64,000 nt of DNA. Origin: Streptomyces sp. HUAS 15-9. GTDB lineage: Bacteria; Actinomycetota; Actinomycetes; Streptomycetales; Streptomycetaceae. The stretch lies in the NCBI RefSeq assembly GCF_025642155.1, contig NZ_CP106798.1, positions 1-64,000 of the forward strand, given 5' to 3'. How positions within the stretch are numbered: the first letter of the stretch is position 1; each line of letters starts with the position of its first letter. The notes beneath the pieces are model-generated. The model did not search any database, was not told the DNA's origin, and saw only the letters and a list, made by a program, of their open reading frames with translations. The position numbers and the translations under genes are program-made. Positions 34,185 through 42,399 of this stretch are shown piece after piece.

Positions 34185-35084
34185 TCAGGGCTGGCCCAGT
34201 GCTCGGGCCTCGGCGAATGTTGGTTGGTCAAGTCCGAGTACGTGTCCGACGACCGGGACGAAGCCTGCCACGTGCTGCTTGATCTGCTCTTCCAGATCCG
34301 AAGGCTTCTCGAACATTTCCGGCTTCGTGGCCTGGATCTGAAACTGTTCCCGCTGGGCTTCGTACGACTGCCAGTTCACGCGATGCTCAGCGCGGGCCTG
34401 GACGAGCGTGGCCTCGGGGACCGCTTCTGCAGCGAGGAGACGGCTCACCTTGTGGTCGAGCATCCACATGGCGATAGCCTCCCGAACGCCGAAAGGGAGT
34501 ATGGGCGTGCCGATGCTCCGCTCGATGCGGCTGCCGGGAGCCGCCGGCCAAGGAGAGCAGACCTCGGTCAGCGCCGAATAGAGCCGGTCCCAGTCCGCGG
34601 AGCGGTGCTTCTCCCCCTGTTCGATCAGGAGCTGCGCCTTGCGGCGCTGGTGGTACGGGGCATCTGGGTGGGCGAACTGGTCAACGATCTGGCGGGCGTT
34701 CTCACTGCGCTTGGCTGCGGTGCTCCTGGTAGCCCGCGCCCAGGTTCGCCAGCCGCGGCGCGCCTGGGCATCGGACACAACCGTGTCGTCGGTCAGCCAT
34801 ATATGCAGGACCACGCGGATCAGCGTGTGGTGCGGGACGCGTGCGAGTGGAGAGCGCTGGCGGGCCTTGAGCATCTCGGTGAACAGCCGGCGCTGATCGG
34901 CCGAGTACAGCCGTGCATCGCTGCCGTGCCGGGTGGACTTGCGGAACGCCGGAGCACCGAGCAAGCCGTACTCCGTCCAGTCCGTGATCACGCGCAGACT
35001 GGCCTTCGGGACGCCGAGTGCCACGGCATCGGCGACCAGGTCCTCAGCGGTAGCCGGCTGCCACTCATCGTTCTCGTCCGTCAC
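34185..35084 (-). CDS. MerR-like-HTH protein, unknown
   Basis: 299 residues from ATG 35084. The N-terminal part (LVADAVALGVPKASLRVITD, then WTEYGLLGAPAFRKS and YSADQRRLFTEMLKARQRSP) looks like a winged helix with a MerR-type arrangement. The remaining two thirds are helical with a basic middle and no recognised domain. It could be a regulator for the adjacent small genes. Such proteins are frequent on Streptomyces plasmids. Confidence 0.6.
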   Translation of the reverse strand: MTDENDEWQPATAEDLVADAVALGVPKASLRVITDWTEYGLLGAPAFRKSTRHGSDARLYSADQRRLFTEMLKARQRSPLARVPHHTLIRVVLHIWLTDDTVVSDAQARRGWRTWARATRSTAAKRSENARQIVDQFAHPDAPYHQRRKAQLLIEQGEKHRSADWDRLYSALTEVCSPWPAAPGSRIERSIGTPILPFGVREAIAMWMLDHKVSRLLAAEAVPEATLVQARAEHRVNWQSYEAQREQFQIQATKPEMFEKPSDLEEQIKQHVAGFVPVVGHVLGLDQPTFAEARALGQP

Positions 35085-35321
35085 GGCGTGGAACTTACAC
35101 CCGGATCCGGGCCTCTCGAATGGCCTCCAGTAATCACCTGACGGGAGTGTGGGTCCGGGTGCTACGGCCAGCTGTGAGCGGACCGTGTCGGCCCGAAGTG
35201 GCGTCGCCAGTCCGGGCCTTCCCGGCCCTCACACCGGGCCGCCATGTACCCGAATCAGATCTTCAGTCGTATGTACTGCGTGCTTCTTTTCGGGGCCGTA
35301 CTCAACTCCGAGGGAGAACCG

Positions 35322-35495
35322 TTGTCCACGCTCGCATCGCTCGTGGTGCTGCTCCTGGCCGTCGTCGTGGGACTGCTCGCGGCCGGCGCCGCCTACGTCG
35401 TACACCGCCACCCGTCATGGAGCCAGCCGCTCGGCGCTGCGGTCAGCGTGGTCACGGTCATGACCACCGTCGTTGGCGTGATCCTCGCCCGGTGA
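35322..35495 (+). CDS. small two-helix membrane protein
   Basis: 57 residues from TTG 35322, preceded by AGGGAGAA. Two hydrophobic helices (LVVLLLAVVVGLLAAGAAYV and VSVVTVMTTVVGVILA) are joined by the polar HRHPSWSQPL. This small protein type is common on actinobacterial mobile DNA. Function unknown. Confidence 0.6.
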   Translation: MSTLASLVVLLLAVVVGLLAAGAAYVVHRHPSWSQPLGAAVSVVTVMTTVVGVILAR

Positions 35496-35669
35496 ACGAC
35501 CGCGGCGCGACCCGGCCCGTCCTACGACGCTGGACTTCGAGGAGGCGCCGCGGGGCTCGTCGCTGCTCGGATCTGGAATGTGCCCTAAACGCGGCGAAGC
35601 ACCCAGGCGCCCGCTGTGGACGGTGTTCCGGCTGCTCGGGTCACCGGAGCCGACGAAAGACGACCCGGG

Positions 35670-35700
35670 ACGGGGGTGCTTACGCCGTAAGCACCCCCGT
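35670..35700. repeat. 31-bp perfect palindrome, copy 1
   Basis: ACGGGGGTGCTTACG-C-CGTAAGCACCCCCGT, perfectly symmetric around 35685. Its core GGTGCTTACGNCGTAAGCACC recurs at 35745-35765. It may be a protein-binding site or part of a tandem terminator. Confidence 0.75.
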
Positions 35701-35744
35701 CTTCGCTCAGCCCCTCGCTTCGCGCAGGGAAGGCCTGCCGCACA

Positions 35745-35765
35745 GGTGCTTACGACGTAAGCACC
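35745..35765. repeat. 21-bp palindrome, copy 2
   Basis: GGTGCTTACG-A-CGTAAGCACC matches the core of copy 1 except for the central base. Centre-to-centre distance is 70 bp, close to seven helical turns. Confidence 0.75.
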
Positions 35766-35775
35766 CAAGGAGGGC

Positions 35776-36039
35776 TCACACCTTGAGCAGCTTGATCAGC
35801 TTCTCCACCTGTTCCGCTGTCAGGCGGTCGCGAAGCTCTTGAGCCAAGGCCTGCAGCTCGTGGTCTGAATTGACCGTGGCATGCGCGGATTGCTTCTCTG
35901 CCGCCTCAGCCGCCCGATGAGCAGTTCCGTCCGGGCGCAAGGCGTTCCGCACGTACGCCGACCGGATCGCGGCGGTCGCGCGGCCGGCCTGAAGGCGGCC
36001 AACCTCTCGTACGGTGGGGCGGTGATCTCCGACTTCCAC
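35776..36039 (-). CDS. possible small helical protein
   Basis: Up to 87 residues ending immediately beside the palindromes. The C-terminal part (SDHELQALAQELRDRLTAEQ, then VEKLIKLLKV) is an amphipathic helix pair with good codon use. The N-terminal part is Arg/Ala-rich and less convincing, so the true start may be further in. Family unknown; a DNA-binding or antitoxin-like role would fit the nearby palindromes but is not shown. Confidence 0.35.
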   Translation of the reverse strand: MEVGDHRPTVREVGRLQAGRATAAIRSAYVRNALRPDGTAHRAAEAAEKQSAHATVNSDHELQALAQELRDRLTAEQVEKLIKLLKV

Positions 36040-36120
36040 TGGATGAAGTGGCGGCGCTCCGGTGCTCGGCGCGGGCGGGCTCTTCGGCCCGTACGGTCCG
36101 GAGTGCGCGATCCTGGAGGC

Positions 36121-36447
36121 ATGGAGATTGAGGTCTTGGTGGTGCCGGGTTGCCCCAACCAGCAGCTCGTGGAGGAGCGGCTGCGGCAGGTGCTGGACGG
36201 CGTCGGGCTGTCCAGCACCGTTTTCACCACACGGGTGATCGCGGACCAGGCCGAGGCCGAGCGGTCGGGCTTCACGGGCTCCCCGGCGATCCTGATCGAC
36301 GGCCGCGACCTGTTCGCTGAACCGGGTGCGGCGTCGTCGGTCGCCTGCCGGATGTACCGCACCCCGGGCGGCCTGGCCGGTGTACCTGAGGTCGATCAGC
36401 TCCGGCAGGCCCTGGAGTCAGCCGTCGATGCGGGCGGCGGAGTGTAA
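36121..36447 (+). CDS. thioredoxin-fold protein (alkylmercury-lyase-associated type)
   Basis: 108 residues from ATG 36121. IEVLVVPGCPNQQLVEERL, GFTGSPAILIDGRDLFAEP and ACRMYRTPGGLAGVPEVDQL match a small thioredoxin-like family often found beside mercury-resistance genes. The single Cys in VPGCPN replaces the CxxC of true thioredoxins, and ACRMYRT adds a second. It opens the + strand operon that leads to the radical SAM enzyme. A redox or metal-thiol role is inferred. Confidence 0.7.
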   Translation: MEIEVLVVPGCPNQQLVEERLRQVLDGVGLSSTVFTTRVIADQAEAERSGFTGSPAILIDGRDLFAEPGAASSVACRMYRTPGGLAGVPEVDQLRQALESAVDAGGGV

Positions 36448-36527
36448 GCGGGATCACCGTCGGACTGGCAGATGGCGCCTAGCGTCGCTGTCATGGACCA
36501 CAAAGATCTCGTCGGGGGTGGCCGGTC

Positions 36528-36833
36528 ATGATGCGTGCCGTGTGGAACGCCACCGTGCTCGCGGAGGCCGAGCAGACCGTTGTCGTGGAGGGCAATCACT
36601 ACTTTCCGCCCGAGTCGCTCCACCGGGAGTACTTCACCGAGAGCCGGGCCAGGTCGCTGTGCTTCTGGAAGGGGCTTGCCCGCTACTACACCGTGTCCGT
36701 CGGCGGGCAGACTAACGTGAACGCTGCCTGGTACTACCCGCACCCCAGCCCGCTGGCGAAGAAGATCAAGGGGTACGTCGCGTTCTGGAACGGCGTCATG
36801 GTCGAGGAAGCAGCGCCGCAGGAGAGCCGGTGA
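36528..36833 (+). CDS. DUF427 protein
   Basis: 101 residues. AVWNATVLAEAEQTVVVEGN, YFPPESLHREYFTES, CFWKGLARYYTVSVGGQTN and AAWYYPHPSPLAKKIKGYVA are characteristic of DUF427 (a small beta-barrel family). ATG 36528 and 36531 are adjacent possible starts. The stop overlaps the next start. Activity is unknown. It is the second gene of the operon. Confidence 0.8.
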   Translation: MMRAVWNATVLAEAEQTVVVEGNHYFPPESLHREYFTESRARSLCFWKGLARYYTVSVGGQTNVNAAWYYPHPSPLAKKIKGYVAFWNGVMVEEAAPQESR

Positions 36834-37432
36834 CCGCCGCTCGTGGTCTGCGGATCGCGGCTTGGGGCGTGGGTGTGGGCGGCTCGCTGGCCGCCGGCTA
36901 CCTGGGGCTGGTGACCGGAGCCGTCCCGGTCGATGTCGGTGTGGGGCGCCGTACCCGCGCGTTGGGCCCGCGGAGCGTCGACATCGCGGCCCCTCGGGAG
37001 ACGGTGTTCGACGTGGTGGCCCGGCCGTACCTGGGCCGTACGCCTCGGGCGATGCGCGAGAAGCTGCATGTGCTGGAACGCGGCAGTGACCTGGTGCTGG
37101 CCGAGCACTTCACCCCGGTCGCGGGCGGGCGGCTGCGAGCGGTCACGGTGGAGACGGTGCGCTTCACCCGGCCCGAGCGCGTCGGCTTCCGCCTGGTGCG
37201 CGGCCCCGTGCCGCAGGTGACCGAGTCCTTCGTACTGAGCGAGACCGCGGCGGGGACCCGGCTGGTGTACGAGGGGCAACTGGGTACCGATCTGTGGCGG
37301 CTGGGGCAGTGGTGGGGCAACTTGGTGGCCTCCCGCTGGGAGGCAGCGGTCGCCGCCTCGCTCGCCTCGGTGAAGGCCGAGGCCGAGCGCCGCTCCGGCG
37401 GTGGGAGGGTGAATCCGCGGCTGGTTCGGTGA
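36830..37432 (+). CDS. SRPBCC-fold membrane-linked protein
   Basis: 200 residues from GTG 36830, overlapping the DUF427 stop (GTGA). A hydrophobic N-terminal segment (AAWGVGVGGSLAAGYLGLV) precedes an SRPBCC/START-like domain: SVDIAAPRETVFDVVARPYL, ETVRFTRPERVGFRLVRGP and TRLVYEGQLGTDLWRLGQ. The fold binds hydrophobic ligands. Its place next to a possible lipid-modifying radical SAM enzyme would fit a lipid carrier, but that is inference. Confidence 0.75.
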   Translation: MTAARGLRIAAWGVGVGGSLAAGYLGLVTGAVPVDVGVGRRTRALGPRSVDIAAPRETVFDVVARPYLGRTPRAMREKLHVLERGSDLVLAEHFTPVAGGRLRAVTVETVRFTRPERVGFRLVRGPVPQVTESFVLSETAAGTRLVYEGQLGTDLWRLGQWWGNLVASRWEAAVAASLASVKAEAERRSGGGRVNPRLVR

Positions 37433-37478
37433 GCGCGCTTACAGTTCCGGCCACCCCGGCGGCCGTAGCGTCGCGGGC

Positions 37479-37934
37479 ATGGTGCTCCGTCTCGTACTCG
37501 GCACGGTCTACACGGCGATGGCCGCCGGACAGATCGCCTCGATTACCGTCATGCCGACCGTTCTCGGCGCGTACGGTCTGGTGCACGGCGCCGTCGCGGC
37601 CGCGCTGGCCGCGGCGCTGATCGCTGGGGAGTTGGTGTGCGGGGTGTGGTTCCTGACTCGTCCCCGGTCGACAGCCAGCGCCCCCGTGTGGGTCTACACC
37701 GCCGTGTCCGTCGTGTGGACTGTGCTGGCCGTCCAGGCGTATGCGCGGGGACTGGCCGTGGACAACTGCGGCTGTTTCGGGAACTACCTCACCCAGCGGC
37801 TGGGCTGGTTCGTCCTCCTGCAGGACGCCCTCACCCTCGTGTACGCCGCCGTGCTGCTGCGCACTGCCCGTACGGCCATCGCGAGGGAGTCGACCGGTGG
37901 CGTGGAGGCAGCTCGTGATGTCCGCTTCCCGTGA
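37479..37934 (+). CDS. MauE/DoxX-like membrane protein
   Basis: 151 residues with four predicted helices (LGTVYTAMAAGQIAS, AAALAAALIAGELVCGVWFL, VYTAVSVVWTVLAVQAYARG, LLQDALTLVYAAVLL). The motif NCGCFGNYL between helices 3 and 4 is typical of MauE-type proteins, which support disulfide formation or electron transfer. It starts at ATG 37479; TTG or GTG alternatives exist upstream. The end overlaps the next gene. Confidence 0.75.
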   Translation: MVLRLVLGTVYTAMAAGQIASITVMPTVLGAYGLVHGAVAAALAAALIAGELVCGVWFLTRPRSTASAPVWVYTAVSVVWTVLAVQAYARGLAVDNCGCFGNYLTQRLGWFVLLQDALTLVYAAVLLRTARTAIARESTGGVEAARDVRFP

Positions 37935-38220
37935 ACGCTCCCGATTCGGTGGGGCGGTCGCCGTTGCGGCCGGTCTGGTCCTGGTCGTGTGTTGCGCGGG
38001 TCCATTGCTCTTGGGCGGAGCGGGGCTCGGCGCGGTCGGTGGCGCGCTGGCCAATTTGTGGCTGATCACGGTCGGTGCGGTCGTGCTCGTGGCCGGCACC
38101 GCCTCTGCCCTGTGGTGCCGGGCCCGGCGTCGCCGAGGCGCCGGGCCGGACGGCTGCTGCCCGACTGTCCCGGACCCGCACCGCCGTGAGGACGACACCC
38201 CGGACTACGACGTCCGGTGA
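37918..38220 (+). CDS. small two-helix membrane protein with Cys pairs
   Basis: 100 residues from ATG 37918 (GTG 37915 in frame). Two hydrophobic segments (AVAVAAGLVLVVCCAGPLLL and LWLITVGAVVLVAGTASAL) carry a CC pair in the first helix; CCP follows in the tail. Such Cys pairs in small membrane proteins recall mercury transporters, and the operon begins with a mercury-associated thioredoxin-fold protein, but no MerT signature was seen. The stop overlaps an upstream in-frame start of the radical SAM gene. Confidence 0.6.
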   Translation: MSASRERSRFGGAVAVAAGLVLVVCCAGPLLLGGAGLGAVGGALANLWLITVGAVVLVAGTASALWCRARRRRGAGPDGCCPTVPDPHRREDDTPDYDVR

Positions 38221-38255
38221 CCGATTGCTGCTGCCCCTGTGAGAGGAGTTCTGCG

Positions 38256-39830
38256 ATGGCCCAGGCACCGGCGCCGAGGCGCAAGGTGGACCGGGACGAG
38301 GTGTTTGTGGAGTTCACCAAGTCGATCTGCCCACTGTGCAAGACCCCCATCGATGCGCAGGTCAGCATCCGCGAAACGAAGGTCTATCTGCGTAAACGCT
38401 GCCGCGATCACGGGGAGTTCGAGGCGCTGGTGTACGGGGATGCCGAGGAGTACCTGGCCTCGTCCCGCTTCAACAAGCCCGGCACCATCCCCCTCAGCTT
38501 CCAGACCGAGGTCAAGGACGGCTGCCCGCTCGACTGCGGCCTGTGTCCGGAGCATAAGCAGCATGCTTGCCTGGGGATCATCGAGGTCAACACCGGCTGC
38601 AACCTGGACTGCCCGATCTGCTTCGCCGACTCCGGCCACCACAGCGACGGCTATTCCATCACCCGTGAGCAGTGCGAGCGGATGCTGGACGCGTTTGTGG
38701 CCTCTGAGGGGGAGGCGGAGGTGGTGATGTTCTCCGGTGGCGAGCCCACCATCCACAAGCACATCCTGGACTTCATCGACCTCGCCCAAGCCCGCCCGAT
38801 CAGATCCGTCAACCTCAACACCAACGGCATCCGCCTGGCCACCGACCGGACCTTCGTCGCCGAACTCGGCAAACGCAACCAGGCACCGGGGAAGTCGGTG
38901 AACATCTACCTGCAGTTCGACGGCTTCGACGAACGCACCCACCTGGAGATCCGCGGCCGGGACCTGCGCACGTTCAAGCAGCGGGCCCTGGACAACTGCG
39001 CCGAGGCTGGTCTGACCGTCACCCTGGTCGCGACCGTCGAACGGGGCCTGAATGAGCACGAACTCGGGGCGATCATCGAGTACGGCATTGACCACCCCGC
39101 AGTCCGCTCGGTGGCGTTCCAACCGGTCACCCACTCCGGTCGGCACGTGGAATTCGACCCACTGAACCGGCTCACCAACCCCGACGTCATCCGGCTGATC
39201 AACGCCCACCGCCCGGACTGGTTCACCAAGGGCGACTTCTTCCCCGTGCCGTGCTGCTTCCCGACCTGCCGCTCCATCACCTACCTCCTGGTGGACGGCG
39301 AGGTAGGCAACCGCACCGTCGTGCCGATCCCGCGGCTGCTGAACGTGGAGGACTACCTCGACTACGTCTCCAACCGGGTGATGCCGGATGCCGGGATCCG
39401 GGAGGCGCTGGAGAAGCTGTGGTCCGCCTCGGCGTTCATGGGCACCGCCACCACCGAGGAGAAGCTGCGGGCCGCCGCCGAAGCCCTCGACTGCGCGGAC
39501 GCCTGCGGCATCGACCTGCCGGAGGCTGTGAAGCAGCTGAACGACAAGGCGTTCATGATCGTGGTGCAGGACTTCCTGGACTCCTACACCCTCAACGTCA
39601 AGCAGCTGATGAAGTGCTGCGTTGAGGAGATCACCCCCGACGGGCGCTTGATTCCGTTCTGCGCGTACAACTCCGTCGGCTACCGCGAGCAGGTCCGCGC
39701 CGAGATGTCCGGCGTGCCCGTCGCCGGTGTTGCTCCGAACGCGCTGCCGCTGGCCGACCGGCTCACCGATACCCCGTACGGCTCCAAGACCGCCATCACC
39801 GGGCCAACCGCCGAGGAGGAGACGCGATGA
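38256..39830 (+). CDS. radical SAM enzyme, tetraether-synthase (Tes/MJ0619)-like
   Basis: 524 residues from ATG 38256, behind AGAGGAG. The N-terminal zinc-type motif (CPLCKTPIDAQV, KRCRDHGEFE) and the second cluster (CPLDCGLCPEHKQHACLGII) precede the radical SAM cluster CNLDCPICF, followed by FSGGEPTIHKH. The same series of Cys motifs is typical of Tes/MJ0619-type enzymes, which form C-C bonds between unactivated lipid chains in archaea. Bacterial homologues have largely unknown substrates. C-terminal PVPCCFPTCRSITYL and CCVEEITPDGRLIPFCAYNS add further cysteines. Its stop overlaps the methyltransferase start. Confidence 0.85.
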   Translation: MAQAPAPRRKVDRDEVFVEFTKSICPLCKTPIDAQVSIRETKVYLRKRCRDHGEFEALVYGDAEEYLASSRFNKPGTIPLSFQTEVKDGCPLDCGLCPEHKQHACLGIIEVNTGCNLDCPICFADSGHHSDGYSITREQCERMLDAFVASEGEAEVVMFSGGEPTIHKHILDFIDLAQARPIRSVNLNTNGIRLATDRTFVAELGKRNQAPGKSVNIYLQFDGFDERTHLEIRGRDLRTFKQRALDNCAEAGLTVTLVATVERGLNEHELGAIIEYGIDHPAVRSVAFQPVTHSGRHVEFDPLNRLTNPDVIRLINAHRPDWFTKGDFFPVPCCFPTCRSITYLLVDGEVGNRTVVPIPRLLNVEDYLDYVSNRVMPDAGIREALEKLWSASAFMGTATTEEKLRAAAEALDCADACGIDLPEAVKQLNDKAFMIVVQDFLDSYTLNVKQLMKCCVEEITPDGRLIPFCAYNSVGYREQVRAEMSGVPVAGVAPNALPLADRLTDTPYGSKTAITGPTAEEETR

Positions 39831-40645
39831 CCGACCGGAACACGCTCCCGTCCGGCCCGCCCGGCGACGAGCTGAAAGCCTGCTGCGCCGCTGCGTACTC
39901 CTCGGACGTAGTCGCCCTGCTCCTGGGGGACTCCTACCATCCCGGCGGCACGACCCTGACCCGGCGCCTCGCCGACGCCTTGGACCTGGGCGAGGACCGC
40001 CGCGTGCTCGACGTGGCCTCCGGCCGCGGCACCACCGCCCTGCTCCTCACCGACACCTACGGCGTCCGGGTCGACGGCGTGGACTACGCCCCGGCCAACA
40101 CCGCCCTCGCCCAGGGCGCCGCCCAGGCCGCAGGACTCGCCGACCGGGCCGTCTTCACCACCGGCGACGCCGAACAACTGCCCTACCCGGATGCCGTCTT
40201 CGACGCGGTGGTGTGCGAGTGCGCCCTGTGCACCTTCCCCGACAAGGCCCGGGCCGCAGCCGAGTTCGCCCGCGTCCTGAAACCCGGCAGACGGCTCGGC
40301 ATCACCGACGTCACCGCCATCCCCGACCGGCTCCCCGCCGTGCTGACCGGTCTCGCCGCGCGGATCGCCTGCATCGCCGACGCCCGCCCGCTTCAGGAGT
40401 ACGCCAAGCTCCTGGCCGCCGCCGGACTACGCACTCTGCGCAGCGAGCGCCACGACCACGCCATGACCCGCATGATCGACCAGATCGAAGCCCGGCTGAA
40501 CCTGCTGCGCATGACCTCCGCAGGCCGGCTCAGCGAGGCCGGAGTGGACCTGGACGCCGCCCCCGTCGTCCTCGCGGCAGCCCGCACGGCCGTCGCCGAC
40601 GGAATGCTCGGCTACGCGCTGCTGATCGCCGAAAAGGCGTCGTGA
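39827..40645 (+). CDS. SAM-dependent methyltransferase, ArsM-like
   Basis: 272 residues from ATG 39827, overlapping the radical SAM stop. N-terminal KACCAAAYSSDVVALLLGDS is followed by the Rossmann core: VLDVASGRGTTALLL (motif I), VDGVDYAPANTALAQG, TTGDAEQLPYPDAVFDAVVC (motif III). A C-terminal extension (MIDQIEARLNLLRMTSAG) follows. The CC near the start and CECALC in the core are reminiscent of arsenite methyltransferases, but the usual three ArsM cysteines are not clearly placed. Substrate unknown; pairing with the radical SAM enzyme suggests one pathway. Confidence 0.75.
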   Translation: MTDRNTLPSGPPGDELKACCAAAYSSDVVALLLGDSYHPGGTTLTRRLADALDLGEDRRVLDVASGRGTTALLLTDTYGVRVDGVDYAPANTALAQGAAQAAGLADRAVFTTGDAEQLPYPDAVFDAVVCECALCTFPDKARAAAEFARVLKPGRRLGITDVTAIPDRLPAVLTGLAARIACIADARPLQEYAKLLAAAGLRTLRSERHDHAMTRMIDQIEARLNLLRMTSAGRLSEAGVDLDAAPVVLAAARTAVADGMLGYALLIAEKAS

Positions 40646-40757
40646 CGACCACGGTGTCTACTCGCCCGTACGTAAGCGCCCTCACATACCCGCGCCCGTC
40701 GGCCGCCCTAGCGTCACAGGCGAAAGCGAACGATCGGCAAGGAGAGGACGCACCATC

Positions 40758-41246
40758 ATGGCAACCACTGCGCACGTCTCCCCGCACACCGCCGTCATCC
40801 CGGTCCACGCGCTCTACGGCGCGGCGGCCGGACTGGTCGGCGGCGTCGGGTTCGGCATCTGGATGTCGGTGTCGCGGCCGATGATGAACACCGCGATGAT
40901 CACCATGGTGGCCGGGCTACTCGGTTCCACCAACGCCGTCGTCGGCTGGCTGATCCACCTGGCGATCGCCCTCTTCGCCGGCACCGGCTTCGGCGTCCTG
41001 CTGGGCGAGTACGCCCGAAAGCTCGCGCCCGCCGCCGTCCTCGGGCTGGCCTACGGTGCCGTCTGGTGGGTCCTCGGCGCCCTGTGGATCATGCCCGCCA
41101 ACCTGCACATGCCAGTCTTCGACTGGAATCCGGTCACCCGCTCCAGCCTCGGCGGCCACCTGCTGTTCGGACTGCTCATCGGCCTGGCCTACTCCTGCAT
41201 CGCACAGGTGATGGGCAAGCGCACCACGGGTGCATCCGGGCGATGA
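40758..41246 (+). CDS. four-helix membrane protein, unknown
   Basis: 162 residues from ATG 40758 behind AAGGAGAGG. Four hydrophobic segments (YGAAAGLVGGVGFGIWMSV, IHLAIALFAGTGFGVLLGEY, LGLAYGAVWWVLGALWIMP, LLFGLLIGLAYSCIAQVM) with small Gly-rich turns. The family is not recognised by name, but similar proteins accompany metal- or redox-related operons. It lies 110 bases after the methyltransferase. Confidence 0.65.
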   Translation: MATTAHVSPHTAVIPVHALYGAAAGLVGGVGFGIWMSVSRPMMNTAMITMVAGLLGSTNAVVGWLIHLAIALFAGTGFGVLLGEYARKLAPAAVLGLAYGAVWWVLGALWIMPANLHMPVFDWNPVTRSSLGGHLLFGLLIGLAYSCIAQVMGKRTTGASGR

Positions 41247-41434
41247 GGCCGAAACCGGACTCCATTTCCCACAACCCCAGCGCTGTGGCAGCGGACACTC
41301 CGCCGCGCGGCGACAGCCCCGCCGGCGGCGCGGTGCCCTACTGTCTGGCCGAGGGCACCAGCGCGCTGGCCGCCCCCGCCTGGGGCGCCGCACCACCACC
41401 GTGGGCCCCCGGGCGACGCGAGGAGACCCACCGC

Positions 41435-42160
41435 ATGATCGAACACCACGACGGCGAGACGGGCGATGCCGACCGCACCTGGTGCATCTCCGAGGTCGAC
41501 ATCTTCTGCGACCTGTCCGAGCCGGAGATGGACGCCATCGCCGCCGCGGCCCCGATGAAGACCTATACCGCCGGGGAAATCCTCCACTCCCCCCAGCAGC
41601 CGTCCGAGGTGCTGTTCATCCTCAAACGCGGCCGGGTCCGTATCTTCCGGGTCTCCGCCGACGGCCGCGCGCTGACCTGCGCGATCATCAGCCCCGGCAC
41701 GATCTTCGGCGAGATGGCCCTGCTCGGGCAGCGCATGTACGACAACTTCGCCGAAGCCCTCGACGACGTCACCGTGTGCGTCATGAGCCGCGCCGACGTG
41801 CAGAAGTTCCTGCTGTCGGATGCCCGGATCGCCGCCCGGATCACCGAGATCCTCGGCCGCCGCCTCGCCGACCTCGAACAGCGCCTGTCCGACAGCGTCT
41901 TCAAGTCCGTCCCCCAGCGCATCGCCACCACCCTGACCACCCTCGCCACCCGCACCGACACCCCCGCCGGGAAGCTCCGGCCCGGCCTGCGGCACCCGCA
42001 GATCGCCCTCACCCACGAGCAGCTCGCCGCGCTGGCCGGCACCTCCCGCGAGACCTGCACCAAAGTGCTGCGCGAGTTCGCCGACCGCGGCCTGCTACGC
42101 CTGGCCCGCGGCCGCATCACCGTCCTCGACCCCGCCCGGCTGCTCGACGAAGCCGGATAG
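41435..42160 (+). CDS. Crp/Fnr-family transcription regulator
   Basis: 241 residues from ATG 41435, behind GAGGAGACC. The cyclic-nucleotide-binding fold is at about 20-135 (IFCDLSEPEMDAIAAAAPMK, LFILKRGRVRIFRVSADGR, GTIFGEMALLGQ). The C-terminal winged helix is at about 165-235 (PQIALTHEQLAALAGTSRET, KVLREFADRGLLRLARGRI). An N-terminal and a core Cys (WCISEVDIFCD, VTVCVMS) could sense redox, but no Fnr 4-Cys cluster is present. It ends the operon and is its likely regulator. Confidence 0.85.
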   Translation: MIEHHDGETGDADRTWCISEVDIFCDLSEPEMDAIAAAAPMKTYTAGEILHSPQQPSEVLFILKRGRVRIFRVSADGRALTCAIISPGTIFGEMALLGQRMYDNFAEALDDVTVCVMSRADVQKFLLSDARIAARITEILGRRLADLEQRLSDSVFKSVPQRIATTLTTLATRTDTPAGKLRPGLRHPQIALTHEQLAALAGTSRETCTKVLREFADRGLLRLARGRITVLDPARLLDEAG

Positions 42161-42399
42161 GCGCACGAGGGACCTCCGCGGCGGCCCGCCCTGGCTGGCC
42201 ATGGCTCCGGCCCCGGTACGGTCGCGCCCCGGCGGGAAACCATCGGGGCGCAGTTGCCCGGCAGCGCCGCATCGACCCTGCGGCCCCGTCATCCGCGCCG
42301 CCGTCATCACCAGGCTGACCCGGTGCCACATCCGCTGATCATGTGACTTAAAGTGAGCGCCGTCACAGCAGGAGAAGCGATGGGGAGGGGCAGGGGCTG

